Below, piece after piece: positions 17,645 through 25,040 of a stretch of 64,000 bases of DNA. The stretch lies in the NCBI RefSeq assembly GCF_011617465.1, contig NZ_CP050153.1, positions 3,410,001 to 3,474,000 of the forward strand, read 5' to 3'. Made by a program: the position numbers and the translations under genes. Source of the stretch: Brevibacterium pigmentatum. Lineage in GTDB: Bacteria > Actinomycetota > Actinomycetes > Actinomycetales > Brevibacteriaceae. Each line of letters starts with the position of its first letter. The stretch's first letter is position 1. Under the pieces are notes generated by a model. That model was not told the DNA's origin, did not search any database, and saw nothing but the letters and a program-made list of their open reading frames with translations.

Positions 17645-17770
17645 TCAGTGGGTGGGTTCGAGGTGGCAAGTACAGCCACATGAGGCGAGCGCATCGGTGG
17701 TGTCGTCCCATGCTTGGCCGTCGCACTTGCGGCAGTTGCCGTCTCTGCAGTCTGGGCTGCGCGTGGTCAC
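17645..17770 (-). CDS. Cys-rich 41-residue phage mini-protein
   Basis: The GTG at 17770 overlaps the preceding stop (GTGA) and is preceded by GGAGGAA. The product has CRDGNCRKC near its start, then a WDDTTD segment and CGCTCH near its end, a spacing that could form one or two zinc sites. Small proteins of this pattern are frequent in actinophage early regions; the function is unknown. Confidence 0.65.
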   Translation of the reverse strand: MTTRSPDCRDGNCRKCDGQAWDDTTDALASCGCTCHLEPTH

Positions 17771-18072
17771 GGTTCCTCCCCGAGTAGTGCGTCAATGGCG
17801 GCGCGGGCGAACTTGCTGTATGACAGGCGTGCTTCACATTCGGGGGCATGGCACCATGCCTCGTGCTCCTCGACGGTCTCTTGCCGTTCGTCTTCATGCA
17901 GGAAGTCCGCTAGCCGCGCAACTGCCTCGTCGGTGCGCAGCTGGTCGCGCTGCCAGTTCGCGCCGCCTATGACTGCGACCTCCCACGTCTGGTCGCCGAT
18001 CAGTTCCACTTCCCAGTCGGCCTCGGGCTTTGTGCCGTCGGCATGCTTCTTAGCCTTCTCGTCCCAGTTCAT
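17767..18072 (-). CDS. Hypothetical phage protein, 101 residues
   Basis: It begins MNWDEKAKKHADG and overlaps both neighbours by 4 bases. The central part is acidic and Trp-rich (EVELIGDQTWEVAVIGG). The C-terminal third contains WCHAPEC and a helical end. The family is not recognised. Tight coupling places it in the long early operon. Confidence 0.65.
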   Translation of the reverse strand: MNWDEKAKKHADGTKPEADWEVELIGDQTWEVAVIGGANWQRDQLRTDEAVARLADFLHEDERQETVEEHEAWCHAPECEARLSYSKFARAAIDALLGEEP

Positions 18073-18332
18073 TGCTTCTCCCACTTCCCGACGGCACGTG
18101 TTTCCTTGCAGTCGAACACGCACGGGCATTCCTCCATGGTCAACCCAAACTCGTCGATGATTGCCTGGGCCATTGGCACGTAAATGCGCTGCACGCAGTT
18201 CGTTTGTCCACGCTCCGCGTCCATACCCTTTCCTCGGGCCATGGCAAGTGCTCCCCACATCGGCTCTCGCGGATATCGGTGGCAGTACAGTGCCGCCGCG
18301 ATTCTGTCTCGCAGGTTGTCCAGGTCAGTCAC
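18069..18332 (-). CDS. Hypothetical phage protein with Cys cluster, 87 residues
   Basis: The GTG start overlaps the previous stop as GTGA. The product is helical, with CPCVFDCK near the C-terminus that might hold a metal. Its N-terminal half (DNLRDRIAAALYCHR) resembles small actinophage proteins of unknown role. It overlaps the next gene by 4 bases. Confidence 0.65.
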   Translation of the reverse strand: MTDLDNLRDRIAAALYCHRYPREPMWGALAMARGKGMDAERGQTNCVQRIYVPMAQAIIDEFGLTMEECPCVFDCKETRAVGKWEKQ

Positions 18333-18697
18333 AGCATGTCCTCTCGCCACTGCCCGAATCGGACATAGAAGCCGCCTTCGACTCCGTTCCATTGGGCGAG
18401 GACAGCGATCAGTCCGTCGCCTTCATCGCTCGTCTCGTGGACTTCTATGCCGTCGCCCCACTTGTGCAGATCTGAGGACAGTGCTTTCGCCAGGTCTTCC
18501 GGGTTTGGCTCGGTCCAGTCCACCTTCTCGATCTCGTCAGGATGATCTATGGTCACTGATCCTCTGACGCTCGATCCCTCGATGTAGCACTCATCGCACT
18601 CAGGTCCGGCGAACCAGTCCGGGTTCACGTCGTCTACCGTGAACACCTCGCCGGTCTTCTTGATGCGAGCCTTGTCGCCCGGTTTGATGTCACTCAT
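18329..18697 (-). CDS. Hypothetical phage protein with SH3-like N-terminus
   Basis: The 122-residue protein starts MSDIKPGDKARIKKTGEVF, a beta-barrel-like pattern seen in KOW/SH3-type small domains. An acidic middle and a C-terminal beta segment (VYVRFG-like strands) follow. Starts and stops overlap both neighbours by 4 bases. The function is unknown. Confidence 0.65.
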   Translation of the reverse strand: MSDIKPGDKARIKKTGEVFTVDDVNPDWFAGPECDECYIEGSSVRGSVTIDHPDEIEKVDWTEPNPEDLAKALSSDLHKWGDGIEVHETSDEGDGLIAVLAQWNGVEGGFYVRFGQWREDML

Positions 18698-18828
18698 CGC
18701 CAATGCCCCTTTCGCTTGCATGGTTTGCATGGTGCTGGACCGAAGTCATCCGCTTCCTGTAGTCGCTCCTGACCGACGAATGCCCCGCACCGTGAGCACC
18801 TGAACGGCAGGTTGTCCTGGGCGCTCAT
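18694..18828 (-). CDS. Zinc-ribbon mini-protein, 44 residues
   Basis: The frame starts MSAQDNLPFRCSRC and carries two CxxC pairs (CSRC and CKPC) 25 residues apart, a classic zinc ribbon, with a basic end. It overlaps its neighbours by 4 bases at both ends, which supports real translation despite its small size. Confidence 0.65.
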   Translation of the reverse strand: MSAQDNLPFRCSRCGAFVGQERLQEADDFGPAPCKPCKRKGHWR

Positions 18829-19058
18829 TGGTCGCTCCTGTGCTTGCCCTTTGCGTCGAACGGGCACTCTTCCTGGATGGTTACGCCCAGCATTATCCGG
18901 GCCATTTCCCGCGCCGCGTTCCAGGTCGCCTCGACTGTTTCGCCTTCGGCTTTGGTGCTCCAATCGCCAGCGGAGATTTCGATCTTCCAGCGACTGCCGC
19001 CGAGGATCTTCTGCCAAAACCAGTTCTTGCCCGACAGCCTCACGTCCACGTTGCTCAT
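18825..19058 (-). CDS. Hypothetical phage protein, 77 residues
   Basis: It starts MSNVDVRLSGKNWFWQ. The product looks like a small alpha/beta fold with a central helix (VEATWNAAREMARIMLG) and ends in a basic tail. Four-base overlaps on both sides place it in the early operon. The family is not recognised. Confidence 0.6.
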   Translation of the reverse strand: MSNVDVRLSGKNWFWQKILGGSRWKIEISAGDWSTKAEGETVEATWNAAREMARIMLGVTIQEECPFDAKGKHRSDQ

Positions 19059-19363
19059 TTCTTGATCGCCTCCTGCTCGAATTTCGCCGCTCGGGCGCCG
19101 AGGACGCATGACACCATGTCCGGGCCCCATGCTCGTGATCCGTCCCTGGCAGACTTCTCGAAGATTGCTTGCGCCTCCCTCAATGCGGTTGCTCGAATGT
19201 CATTGACCAGCGATTCAAACTCCGCTTTCAGCTCTCGCCTCTGCTCGCGCAGGTCGTCTTCTGTCGCATCTTCGTATTCGATGAGTCCTGCGACGTATGC
19301 GTACTTCGCGGCGATGAGTTGCTTCTGATGCGGGGATAAGTCCCGGACCTTCTTCTCACTCAT
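19055..19363 (-). CDS. Hypothetical helical phage protein, 102 residues
   Basis: It starts MSEKKVRDLSPHQKQ and is predicted almost entirely helical, with a heptad-like central segment from about residue 35 to 70 rich in Glu, Arg and Leu. It may oligomerise. Both ends overlap neighbouring genes by 4 bases. No function can be assigned. Confidence 0.6.
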   Translation of the reverse strand: MSEKKVRDLSPHQKQLIAAKYAYVAGLIEYEDATEDDLREQRRELKAEFESLVNDIRATALREAQAIFEKSARDGSRAWGPDMVSCVLGARAAKFEQEAIKK

Positions 19364-19578
19364 GGTCGTGGTCCTTTCACATAGGTTTCGTCGACCCAGA
19401 CTCGGCCGCAGCAGTGGCAGTGCCATCCGACCGTCTCCGGGCTGCGCAGGTCCTCACCGATGACGATGGGGTCCTTGTGTTCGTGGAGGCACCGGACGTA
19501 CACACTTGGTTCTCGGTCGCAGAGGCGTTTGTCCTCGATCGACTCGTGCGTGCAGTCCTCGTGCCCGGGTTGCATCAC
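19360..19578 (-). CDS. Cys/His-rich phage protein, 72 residues
   Basis: The protein has scattered Cys and His residues with a C-terminal WHCHCCGRVWVDE segment that resembles a zinc-binding knuckle; an earlier RCLHEH may complete the site. It is coupled to the genes on both sides by 4-base overlaps. The function is unknown. Confidence 0.65.
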   Translation of the reverse strand: MMQPGHEDCTHESIEDKRLCDREPSVYVRCLHEHKDPIVIGEDLRSPETVGWHCHCCGRVWVDETYVKGPRP

Positions 19579-19760
19579 GGTTCCTTGCCCTCGGTCACCT
19601 CGGTGACGAACGGGGTGCGCAGTGCGCGGACGATGGTGTTCCGCTCGAATGGACTGTCAGCAACACCCGAAAAGACGACATGGCCGGGGCCAAAATCGAC
19701 CTTGTCCGCTTCGATCGTCAGGACTTGCCCGGTGATCGTCGTGACCCTGTATGCAGTCAC
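19575..19760 (-). CDS. Small beta-rich phage protein, 61 residues
   Basis: It starts MTAYRVTTITGQVLTIEAD and has a regular beta pattern with little helix, ending in an acidic tail. Coupled starts and stops (4 bases) on both sides argue that it is expressed. The family is not recognised. Confidence 0.6.
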   Translation of the reverse strand: MTAYRVTTITGQVLTIEADKVDFGPGHVVFSGVADSPFERNTIVRALRTPFVTEVTEGKEP

Positions 19761-20179
19761 TTCTTGGCCTCCTTCACCTTGATGCGGGCGTAGACGATGA
19801 ACGCGTCATCCTCATCGACGATGCGAGTCTGCACCGGCTTGTCAGTGACCGTGCGGAGAGTCGCCGTGTACGAATACGCCTTCGACTTCGTGCCACGCTT
19901 CGCGACACGGAACCACTCACCCGGGGACTCCTCGAGCACTTTCACCGCGCTGGCGGCAGCCACCCTGACCGTGCCGGCACGGCGCGGCATACGGACCGGG
20001 CGCGGAGTCTCCTTCACGACCTCGAACACGTCACCGTTCTTCGACGCCGGGGCCGGAGCCGCCATCACTGGTGTTGGCTTCGTCGCGTCCGCCTGGACAT
20101 CGTTGATGCCACGTGAACGCATCAGTTCCTCCGCTGCACGGATCTTCGCGTCAGTCGCCCGATACTTGTAACCGGCCAT
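19757..20179 (-). CDS. Hypothetical phage protein, 140 residues
   Basis: It starts MAGYKYRATDAKIRAAEEL with a helical N-terminus, a Pro/Ala-rich linker and a C-terminal beta-rich basic domain of about 80 residues (WFRVAKRGTKSKAYSY). The C-terminal part resembles small DNA- or RNA-binding domains by composition only. It ends 4 bases inside the next gene. Confidence 0.6.
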   Translation of the reverse strand: MAGYKYRATDAKIRAAEELMRSRGINDVQADATKPTPVMAAPAPASKNGDVFEVVKETPRPVRMPRRAGTVRVAAASAVKVLEESPGEWFRVAKRGTKSKAYSYTATLRTVTDKPVQTRIVDEDDAFIVYARIKVKEAKK

Positions 20180-20181
20180 GA

Positions 20182-20538
20182 TCAGAGTCCTGTCGGAACG
20201 ATCGGGCGGGCGTGCACACCGTCAGAGGAGGGGCCGGGGTCGCCGTCGTAACCGGCGACGTAGTGCTTGTGGTCAGACATGTCGTGCGGGTGCCAGCACA
20301 CCTTGTCTCCGTACTTGATGTCTTCGACCCGGATCGGTTCGACAAGGTCGGCGCCGGCCTGTGCTGCGAGACGGGCCACGAACGCACGCCGCAGCTCCTC
20401 GGCCAAACGTCGGCCCGCCAGTTCCTTCTCGAGCTCAAACACCTGCCGCCGGTACACGCGGCGGAAACGCAACGCCATCACCACAGCGGTAGCCGAGACG
20501 AGGACAGTGAGAAGTGAGATTGCGAGGCTGAGACTCAT
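20182..20538 (-). CDS. Membrane-anchored phage protein, 118 residues
   Basis: Residues 3-24 form one transmembrane helix (SLAISLLTVLVSATAVVMAL), followed by an Arg/Glu-rich coiled-coil segment and a C-terminal cytosolic part with WHPHDMSDHKHY. The anchor-plus-coil layout is seen in phage spanin-like or replication-membrane proteins, but its place in the early block argues against lysis. The start overlaps the preceding gene by 4 bases. Confidence 0.65.
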   Translation of the reverse strand: MSLSLAISLLTVLVSATAVVMALRFRRVYRRQVFELEKELAGRRLAEELRRAFVARLAAQAGADLVEPIRVEDIKYGDKVCWHPHDMSDHKHYVAGYDGDPGPSSDGVHARPIVPTGL

Positions 20539-20660
20539 TTGCGGGTCCTCCAAACCATGAGCCGGTCCCACACCGAGGCGGGAATGATGTTGTGGGTGAT
20601 GACCCACACCCACAGGTGAGCAGGAAGGATGAGGAGCTTCTCAAGCAGAGACAGAATCAC
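20535..20660 (-). CDS. Small hydrophobic phage protein, 41 residues
   Basis: GTG at 20660 is preceded by AAGGAG at good spacing and lies inside the end of the preceding gene. The product is dominated by a hydrophobic or amphipathic helix (LLILPAHLWVWVITHN), then an Arg/Lys end. It may be a single-pass membrane peptide. Short length limits certainty. Confidence 0.55.
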   Translation of the reverse strand: MILSLLEKLLILPAHLWVWVITHNIIPASVWDRLMVWRTRK

Positions 20661-20820
20661 CGGTGGTCTCCTTCTTGCGTGTGTGCCGGCAGTCGGAGCA
20701 GCACCAGCCATGGCCGTTCTTCTGCCCAGCCGTGCAGGCCAGTGGTGTGGTTCCGCAGGTTTGGCAGGGGAATACGGGGTGGTCGCAGTACTTGTGGGAA
20801 CAGTTCTTAAGCAGTGGCAT
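20641..20820 (-). CDS. Cys/His-rich phage mini-protein, 59 residues
   Basis: The sequence starts MPLLKNCSHKYCDHP and carries paired cysteines (CQTCG, CCSDCR) consistent with a zinc ribbon or two knuckles, with a basic tail. Start and stop overlap neighbouring reading frames, as elsewhere in this block. It is one of several Cys-rich small proteins here. Confidence 0.65.
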   Translation of the reverse strand: MPLLKNCSHKYCDHPVFPCQTCGTTPLACTAGQKNGHGWCCSDCRHTRKKETTGDSVSA

Positions 20821-20959
20821 CGGTCTTCTCCTTGTGCGTGCATTTCGGGCAGCATCCGTAGCCTCGATCTCGGGTGAGGGCCTTGCAGGCGACGGCAGTG
20901 CCACCGCAGGTGCAGAGTCCCCATTTGTCTCGGGTCGATACGACTTTCGGGATCGTCAT
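20807..20959 (-). CDS. Cys-rich phage mini-protein, 50 residues
   Basis: It begins MTIPKVVSTRDKWG, with CTCGG near residue 16 and CCPKC near residue 36, followed by a Lys-rich end. Spacing suits a single zinc ribbon. It overlaps the upstream stop by 4 bases and the downstream start by 14 bases. Confidence 0.6.
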   Translation of the reverse strand: MTIPKVVSTRDKWGLCTCGGTAVACKALTRDRGYGCCPKCTHKEKTDATA

Positions 20960-21483
20960 GCCCAGGCCCTCTGTCGCCATGCGTCCGATCCCCACACCTT
21001 CGTGGCGAGGCGAGCGCTGTGCTCGGCTTCCTCGGCGAAGTGGGACTGTGGACACTTCTTCCGTTTCGTGGGGTGATCGTGTTTGTGGCATTGCCGTCGC
21101 CAGGCGTCGTATCTGGGGTCGTTGTCTGCTAGTTTCTGGGCGATGTCGGCTCGCATTGCGACGAACGACATGAGCATGCAGACGCCGTGCTCGGCCATGC
21201 GTGGGCCGCCGGGCAGGTATTGGTTGCCGTCTTCGTCGAACTGGACTCCGTGGCCGATTGTGAGGGCCTTGCGAGCCTCGACTTGGCGGCATCCGATGCA
21301 TTCTTCTTCGCCGTACCACCAGTCAGTCGAGTGGTCCTCGTACCATTCGGACAGGCCGGTCGGCCACTTCAACATCACCCGGTCGGTCTGGCCGGACGCT
21401 GCGTCGATGACCTTCCGTTCCTTGTTGTCGGCGGGCTTGCGGATCATCTCGAAGATGTCGATCTGCCCTGGAGTGTTCGTCAT
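20956..21483 (-). CDS. Hypothetical phage protein, 175 residues
   Basis: The start MTNTPGQIDIFEMIRK overlaps the upstream stop by 4 bases. The protein has a WYGEEECIGCRQ segment in the middle and a C-terminal region with CHKHDH and CPQSHF, so it may bind metal. Actinophages often carry proteins with an N-terminal IDIFEM-like segment, but I know no function for them. Confidence 0.65.
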   Translation of the reverse strand: MTNTPGQIDIFEMIRKPADNKERKVIDAASGQTDRVMLKWPTGLSEWYEDHSTDWWYGEEECIGCRQVEARKALTIGHGVQFDEDGNQYLPGGPRMAEHGVCMLMSFVAMRADIAQKLADNDPRYDAWRRQCHKHDHPTKRKKCPQSHFAEEAEHSARLATKVWGSDAWRQRAWA

Positions 21484-21797
21484 GAGCCCATCGCCTCGAA
21501 GAGATCGAGCTGGGCGTCGTCCATCTTCTCGAGCGTTGACCACTTGAGGACTCGCTTCACGCCGCCGTGGCCGACCGTGTACTCGATTCCAGTTCTCACC
21601 ACTTGCCACATGAGACACGGATTCTCATCACACCCCGGGCGAGCTCCGCCGGAACCAAGGCTCATTTCGCTGTGGACCTGAACGTCGTTGATTGCGCGAC
21701 CGCGCCGATAGGACGCTGTGAAGATCTCAGCGAGCTGGCGGTCCGACAGTGTCGGCCCCTGGTAGTTGGAGTCGTGCGGGCACCTTGACTCGCTCAT
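21480..21797 (-). CDS. Hypothetical phage protein, 105 residues
   Basis: It starts MSESRCPHDSNYQG and ends with a short helix (QLDLFEAMGS) that resembles the DIFE-type segment of its downstream neighbour, hinting that these small proteins share a binding motif. CDENPC in the middle could be structural. It overlaps both neighbours by 4 bases. Confidence 0.6.
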   Translation of the reverse strand: MSESRCPHDSNYQGPTLSDRQLAEIFTASYRRGRAINDVQVHSEMSLGSGGARPGCDENPCLMWQVVRTGIEYTVGHGGVKRVLKWSTLEKMDDAQLDLFEAMGS

Positions 21798-21991
21798 GAG
21801 GTCACCTCGTCGAATAGTTCGGGCTGCTGGGGCGGGTGGTTCGCGCCGTACTCAGCGCGCCACTCGTCGGCATGGCACGCCGGTGCCGGCGGGTAACCGG
21901 CGGCGCGGGGAATGTCGCCGGATAGGCAGCAGTGCCCGTCGTGACGTCCGACGATGCCCGGCTTGATGCAGATGCACGCATGGTTCAGCAC
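21794..21991 (-). CDS. Cys-rich phage protein, 65 residues
   Basis: The GTG at 21991 follows AGGAGG by four bases, a strong signal that decides the start. The product has CICIKPG, then HCC and a later Cys/His pair, and ends ELFDEVTS, again close to the LF(D/E) ending of its neighbour. It overlaps the upstream gene by 7 bases. Confidence 0.6.
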   Translation of the reverse strand: MLNHACICIKPGIVGRHDGHCCLSGDIPRAAGYPPAPACHADEWRAEYGANHPPQQPELFDEVTS

Positions 21992-22203
21992 GGCGCCTCC
22001 TGGAATTCGAGCGGGCTGACGTGGTTCGATCGCATCCACACTCGAGATGACAGTTCGATCGCGTCCTCGAACGACCACACCGAGGCGTAGTACTCGTACA
22101 CCTTCGAGTGCCGGTTGACGACGTACAATTCCCAGAACCGACGCGAATGCGGGGCGCGCGTCCACTTCGGCTGTTCCTGGCGGATCTTCACCTGGTATCT
22201 CAT
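21985..22203 (-). CDS. Hypothetical phage protein, 72 residues
   Basis: It starts MRYQVKIRQEQPKW. Aromatic residues are frequent (WELYVVNRHSKVYEYYASVW), giving a compact alpha/beta appearance. Overlaps of 4 and 7 bases with neighbours place it in the early operon. No family is recognised. Confidence 0.6.
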   Translation of the reverse strand: MRYQVKIRQEQPKWTRAPHSRRFWELYVVNRHSKVYEYYASVWSFEDAIELSSRVWMRSNHVSPLEFQEAPC

Positions 22204-22418
22204 GACCGGCTCCCGTCCTTGGCGGCGATGCCGATCCAGCCAATGACCCACAGCATGGTGAGGGCGGAGAGGCCGTTCGCGGTGAGAGTGATCGTGTACG
22301 AGTAGAAGTAGCCGGCCATGCCGATCACGATCATCGGCAAGTAGATGGAGAGCAGCCGGCGGAGGAAGTACACCTCACGCGGGAACCGGCGCACCTCGGC
22401 GCGCGTCTGTGCGCTCAT
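22200..22418 (-). CDS. Small two-TM phage membrane protein, 72 residues
   Basis: After a basic N-terminus starting MSAQTRAEVRRFPR, two hydrophobic helices are visible (YLPMIVIGMAGYFYSYTI and ALTMLWVIGWIGIAA). The ATG overlaps the antirepressor stop as ATGA. It may affect the host membrane or exclude other phages; that is speculative. Confidence 0.65.
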   Translation of the reverse strand: MSAQTRAEVRRFPREVYFLRRLLSIYLPMIVIGMAGYFYSYTITLTANGLSALTMLWVIGWIGIAAKDGSRS

Positions 22419-23245
22419 GCCGCATCGCCGCCGTCGAACATGACCGGCTGAGTGAGTCCGAGCTTCGCGGCCAGGTCCTCGGAGTGGAACGAGAAGAGGT
22501 ACATGGTCTGCCGCACCTGCCCGTTGTGATGCCTGGGCGCGTTGTGCTGGGGGCGCACCACGAACCACTCCTGGTAGCGGGTGCCCTGCCGGGGCCGCCA
22601 CTCGAACTCGTCGACCATGTAGCCCTTCGACTTGTCCCACTTCTTGCCGATGCACCGACGCACTGCGATCTTCTTGTCCTTGAGCATCTGCCGAACCTTC
22701 GGCCCTGTGGTGCCCCAGTGAGACGCGAAGTACTCGATCGTGATGATGTCATCCATCTCAGCGATGAACCGCTCGTGGTAGCGGATCTTCGGAGCGTCGA
22801 GCTCAGCCTGCAGTTTCGCGGCTTCGAGCTCGCGCTCGGCGTCGAGGACCATCTGGGCGAGCTGTGCGCGAGACGGGAGCGCAGCCACGGTCGACTGCTC
22901 GCGCGTCTGCTTCTCAATCTCGATGAAGTACTCGCGGATCCGCTTGCCTTCCGGGGTGCGCTGGATCATGCCGAGTTCCTTCGCCATGTCGAACGTCACC
23001 GCGTGGTCGATGCTGGGGCGGCCGCCGAGGTTCTTTCCATTTTTGGAAGAAACCTCTCCGGTGAGCGTGATGTAGTCCTTGCCCTCGACGAAGCCGTACC
23101 CAACCATGCGGTCGAACCAGGTTGTGTAGTTCGAGCTCATGCCGAGGAACGCATGGAGGTCACGACCGCTGGCGACCTGCTGTCCTTCGTGGTCCCGGAC
23201 CGGGATGAGTTCGGCGATTGCGCTGGTATTGTTGTCGGTAGACAT
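22415..23245 (-). CDS. Phage antirepressor (AntA plus KilA-C domains)
   Basis: The 276-residue protein has an N-terminal AntA-type domain (VASGRDLHAFLGM, then FDRMVGYGF) of about 110 residues, a helical linker, and a C-terminal KilA-C/Ant domain with YFASHWGTTGPKVRQML. Such proteins antagonise phage repressors and can drive induction. It stands at the head of the early operon, 115 bp downstream of the previous gene, and would be expressed early after induction. The start ATG has a GGTGATC-type weak ribosome binding site. Confidence 0.88.
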   Translation of the reverse strand: MSTDNNTSAIAELIPVRDHEGQQVASGRDLHAFLGMSSNYTTWFDRMVGYGFVEGKDYITLTGEVSSKNGKNLGGRPSIDHAVTFDMAKELGMIQRTPEGKRIREYFIEIEKQTREQSTVAALPSRAQLAQMVLDAERELEAAKLQAELDAPKIRYHERFIAEMDDIITIEYFASHWGTTGPKVRQMLKDKKIAVRRCIGKKWDKSKGYMVDEFEWRPRQGTRYQEWFVVRPQHNAPRHHNGQVRQTMYLFSFHSEDLAAKLGLTQPVMFDGGDAA

Positions 23246-23360
23246 TGGTTGATCACCTTCCTGGTGTCTCTAGCCCTCGCCCTGCACGGCGGGGGCTTCT
23301 TCATTTGCAATGGCTGCGAGCAGGCCCCGGGGCTTCCCCCTCCACCGGGACCCACCCGGC

Positions 23361-23630
23361 TCATGGGGTCGGCTTCTGCCGGATCTTCGACACGACCTCG
23401 TCCTCAGTGATGAGCCGGAGCGCCGCGATGTTCGCGTCTGCCTCGTCGTAGATGTTGAGGAGCGTGTCAGCGACGGGATCGATGTTGTCTGGGTCCATGT
23501 CGTAGGAGACCGGAGCGGCCATGACCTCGGCGGCGAGCGCTTTGACGCGGTGCTTCGTGGCGAGCTTCATGTTGAACAGTGCGTCGAGGCGCGACTGCTC
23601 CTGCTCGGTGGGGAACTCGGCGCTGGGCAT
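23361..23630 (-). CDS. Hypothetical phage protein, 89 residues
   Basis: The start MPSAEFPTEQEQSRLD shares a base with the upstream stop. The product is acidic and helical with no recognisable motif. The 115-bp gap that follows, before the antirepressor gene, holds a GC-rich potential hairpin but no gene. Confidence 0.6.
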   Translation of the reverse strand: MPSAEFPTEQEQSRLDALFNMKLATKHRVKALAAEVMAAPVSYDMDPDNIDPVADTLLNIYDEADANIAALRLITEDEVVSKIRQKPTP

Positions 23631-23989
23631 CAGTCGCAGTCCTCGCCTGAGATGGAGTGCAGCACCGCAGAGACCGGCAGAGTCGGCTCGCTCCTGGTAC
23701 GGGGCACTGGCCATGCCGCGGCTACGCGGAGGCGGACTTCCTCTTCGGCGGCGGCACCGGACTTGAGCAGTGCAGAACGCTCGACGCCGGTCATTTCGAA
23801 GACGGCGTTCGTGGTCTGCTCGAGCACCGCCTCGATCTCAGCGAGGCGAGACATGGGGAACCCGTTCTTCTGAGCGCCCCGGTACTGGCGGAGGACAGTG
23901 GCGAGTCGTTCGGCTACACCGACCGCGTCGGTGATCGTTGCCTGCCGGCGGACGTTGATCGGGGTGGGGTGGGATGCGGGTGTGGTCAT
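23630..23989 (-). CDS. Hypothetical phage protein, 119 residues
   Basis: It is the first gene of the early minus-strand operon. The central segment is helical (VGVAERLATVLRQYRGAQ) and the C-terminus looks disordered. No family is recognised. The gene faces the plus-strand gene at 24208 across a 218-bp gap that must hold the early promoter. Confidence 0.6.
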   Translation of the reverse strand: MTTPASHPTPINVRRQATITDAVGVAERLATVLRQYRGAQKNGFPMSRLAEIEAVLEQTTNAVFEMTGVERSALLKSGAAAEEEVRLRVAAAWPVPRTRSEPTLPVSAVLHSISGEDCD

Positions 23990-24163
23990 CGTTGATCACT
24001 TCCTGACTCGGTGGATGGTTTGGGGTGCGGCCGCCGAGACGGAGCGGCCGCACCAGTGGCATCTGACTTCTCGACCGGGGAACGGTGGCGCCCGGGAGTT
24101 TCGTCAGTGCCGTCCCCTACGATGTCCCCAACGACAGAAGTAGCCTCTTCCGTCGTTGCTATA

Positions 24164-24186
24164 GGCGCACAAGCACAATGTGCGCC
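24164..24186. promoter_or_regulatory. Perfect inverted repeat in the divergent early promoter gap
   Basis: GGCGCACA and TGTGCGCC flank a 7-base spacer between the 23989 start (minus) and the 24208 start (plus). It is a good operator candidate for the early operon. The rest of the 23990-24207 gap shows no gene. Confidence 0.5.
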
Positions 24187-24207
24187 GTGACTCATAGGGG
24201 AGTTCTC

Positions 24208-24546
24208 ATGGGTAAATTCAGTTATGGGACTGGTGACGGTGCGTTCACCATCGGACTCGATGACCGGTTCCTGCAGCTTCTCGAAAGGGTTCTGGCTGAG
24301 GCGTACACGCTCCGCGAACCTTTCCGGATCCGTTTCGACAACCAGGTCGATCACCATTCCCTGTTCGTGACGGACGGGGTGCCGGTCCAGATTGAACACT
24401 CGGTGGAAGACGCAAGCGAGCCGACGACCGATGAGCGGAAGATTCTCGACGCGATGCGCCGCGACCTCGCCAAACATCGGCTGATCACCGTTACCGGCGA
24501 GCGCCCCCGGATGGTCGTGTATACCGGGTCGAGCACCGGAATCTGA
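24208..24546 (+). CDS. Hypothetical prophage protein on the opposite strand, 112 residues
   Basis: ATG at 24208 follows AGGGGAG by five bases. The product (MGKFSYGTGDGAFTI at the start) has an alpha/beta look with a helical segment RFLQLLERVLAEAY and a Ser/Thr-rich end; no transmembrane segment. It is transcribed against the surrounding early genes, so it may be a lysogen-expressed cargo gene. The family is not recognised. Confidence 0.65.
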   Translation: MGKFSYGTGDGAFTIGLDDRFLQLLERVLAEAYTLREPFRIRFDNQVDHHSLFVTDGVPVQIEHSVEDASEPTTDERKILDAMRRDLAKHRLITVTGERPRMVVYTGSSTGI

Positions 24547-24567
24547 GCCGCTGTCGAGGAATGGCTC

Positions 24568-24633
24568 AAAGTTGCCCTCGGTTTCTGGTCGAGCGGTCGC
24601 ATGCTCGATTCGGGTAGCCATTAAGTTGCCCTC
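24568..24633 (+). repeat. Two short direct repeats (AAGTTGCCCTC)
   Basis: AAGTTGCCCTC occurs twice, 54 bases apart, in the 132-bp gap between the two plus-strand cargo genes. They may be binding sites for the promoter of the 24679 gene. Two copies are weak evidence. Confidence 0.35.
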
Positions 24634-24678
24634 ACATTCTTCGCGGGGTGAAACCGCCCGCCATGGTTTGATGTGGTT

Positions 24679-25005
24679 ATGTCTGAATCTGCGCTCATAG
24701 GTGTTCTGCAAGTGCTCGCAACACTGTTGGTGTTCATCGCAGTGGAGTCGCGTCTGGCTCCGTTGCCATATGGGACATTCGACCGGCGCTGGACCGTGTT
24801 CGCGCTAGAGCTATTGGGAATGTGCCTCATATTGCTGTCGCTTGGTGTAGGAGCCGCGGAGCTCTTCATCCCCGGCGATGAAACGAATATGGTGTCAGTG
24901 GTCGTCATCGCGGTGGGCTTTGCATCCGGGTTGGTGTTGAGCTTTTTTTCGATCCGTCGGATTGTCTATGCGCGAATTCTCAAGGCCCTCGATGACCCTC
25001 GCTGA
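24679..25005 (+). CDS. Small three-TM membrane protein in prophage
   Basis: The 108-residue product has three hydrophobic helices (around residues 7-23, 41-62 and 72-93) and a short basic cytosolic end. The start is ATG 24679; a GTG two codons earlier is possible. It is convergent with the minus-strand excisionase-like gene. With the 24208 gene it could form a lysogenic-conversion pair, perhaps for superinfection exclusion, but nothing in the sequence proves this. Confidence 0.65.
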   Translation: MSESALIGVLQVLATLLVFIAVESRLAPLPYGTFDRRWTVFALELLGMCLILLSLGVGAAELFIPGDETNMVSVVVIAVGFASGLVLSFFSIRRIVYARILKALDDPR

Positions 25006-25040
25006 ACAAGTCCGGCCCTGATCTGCAGCGGCGTGGTCGG

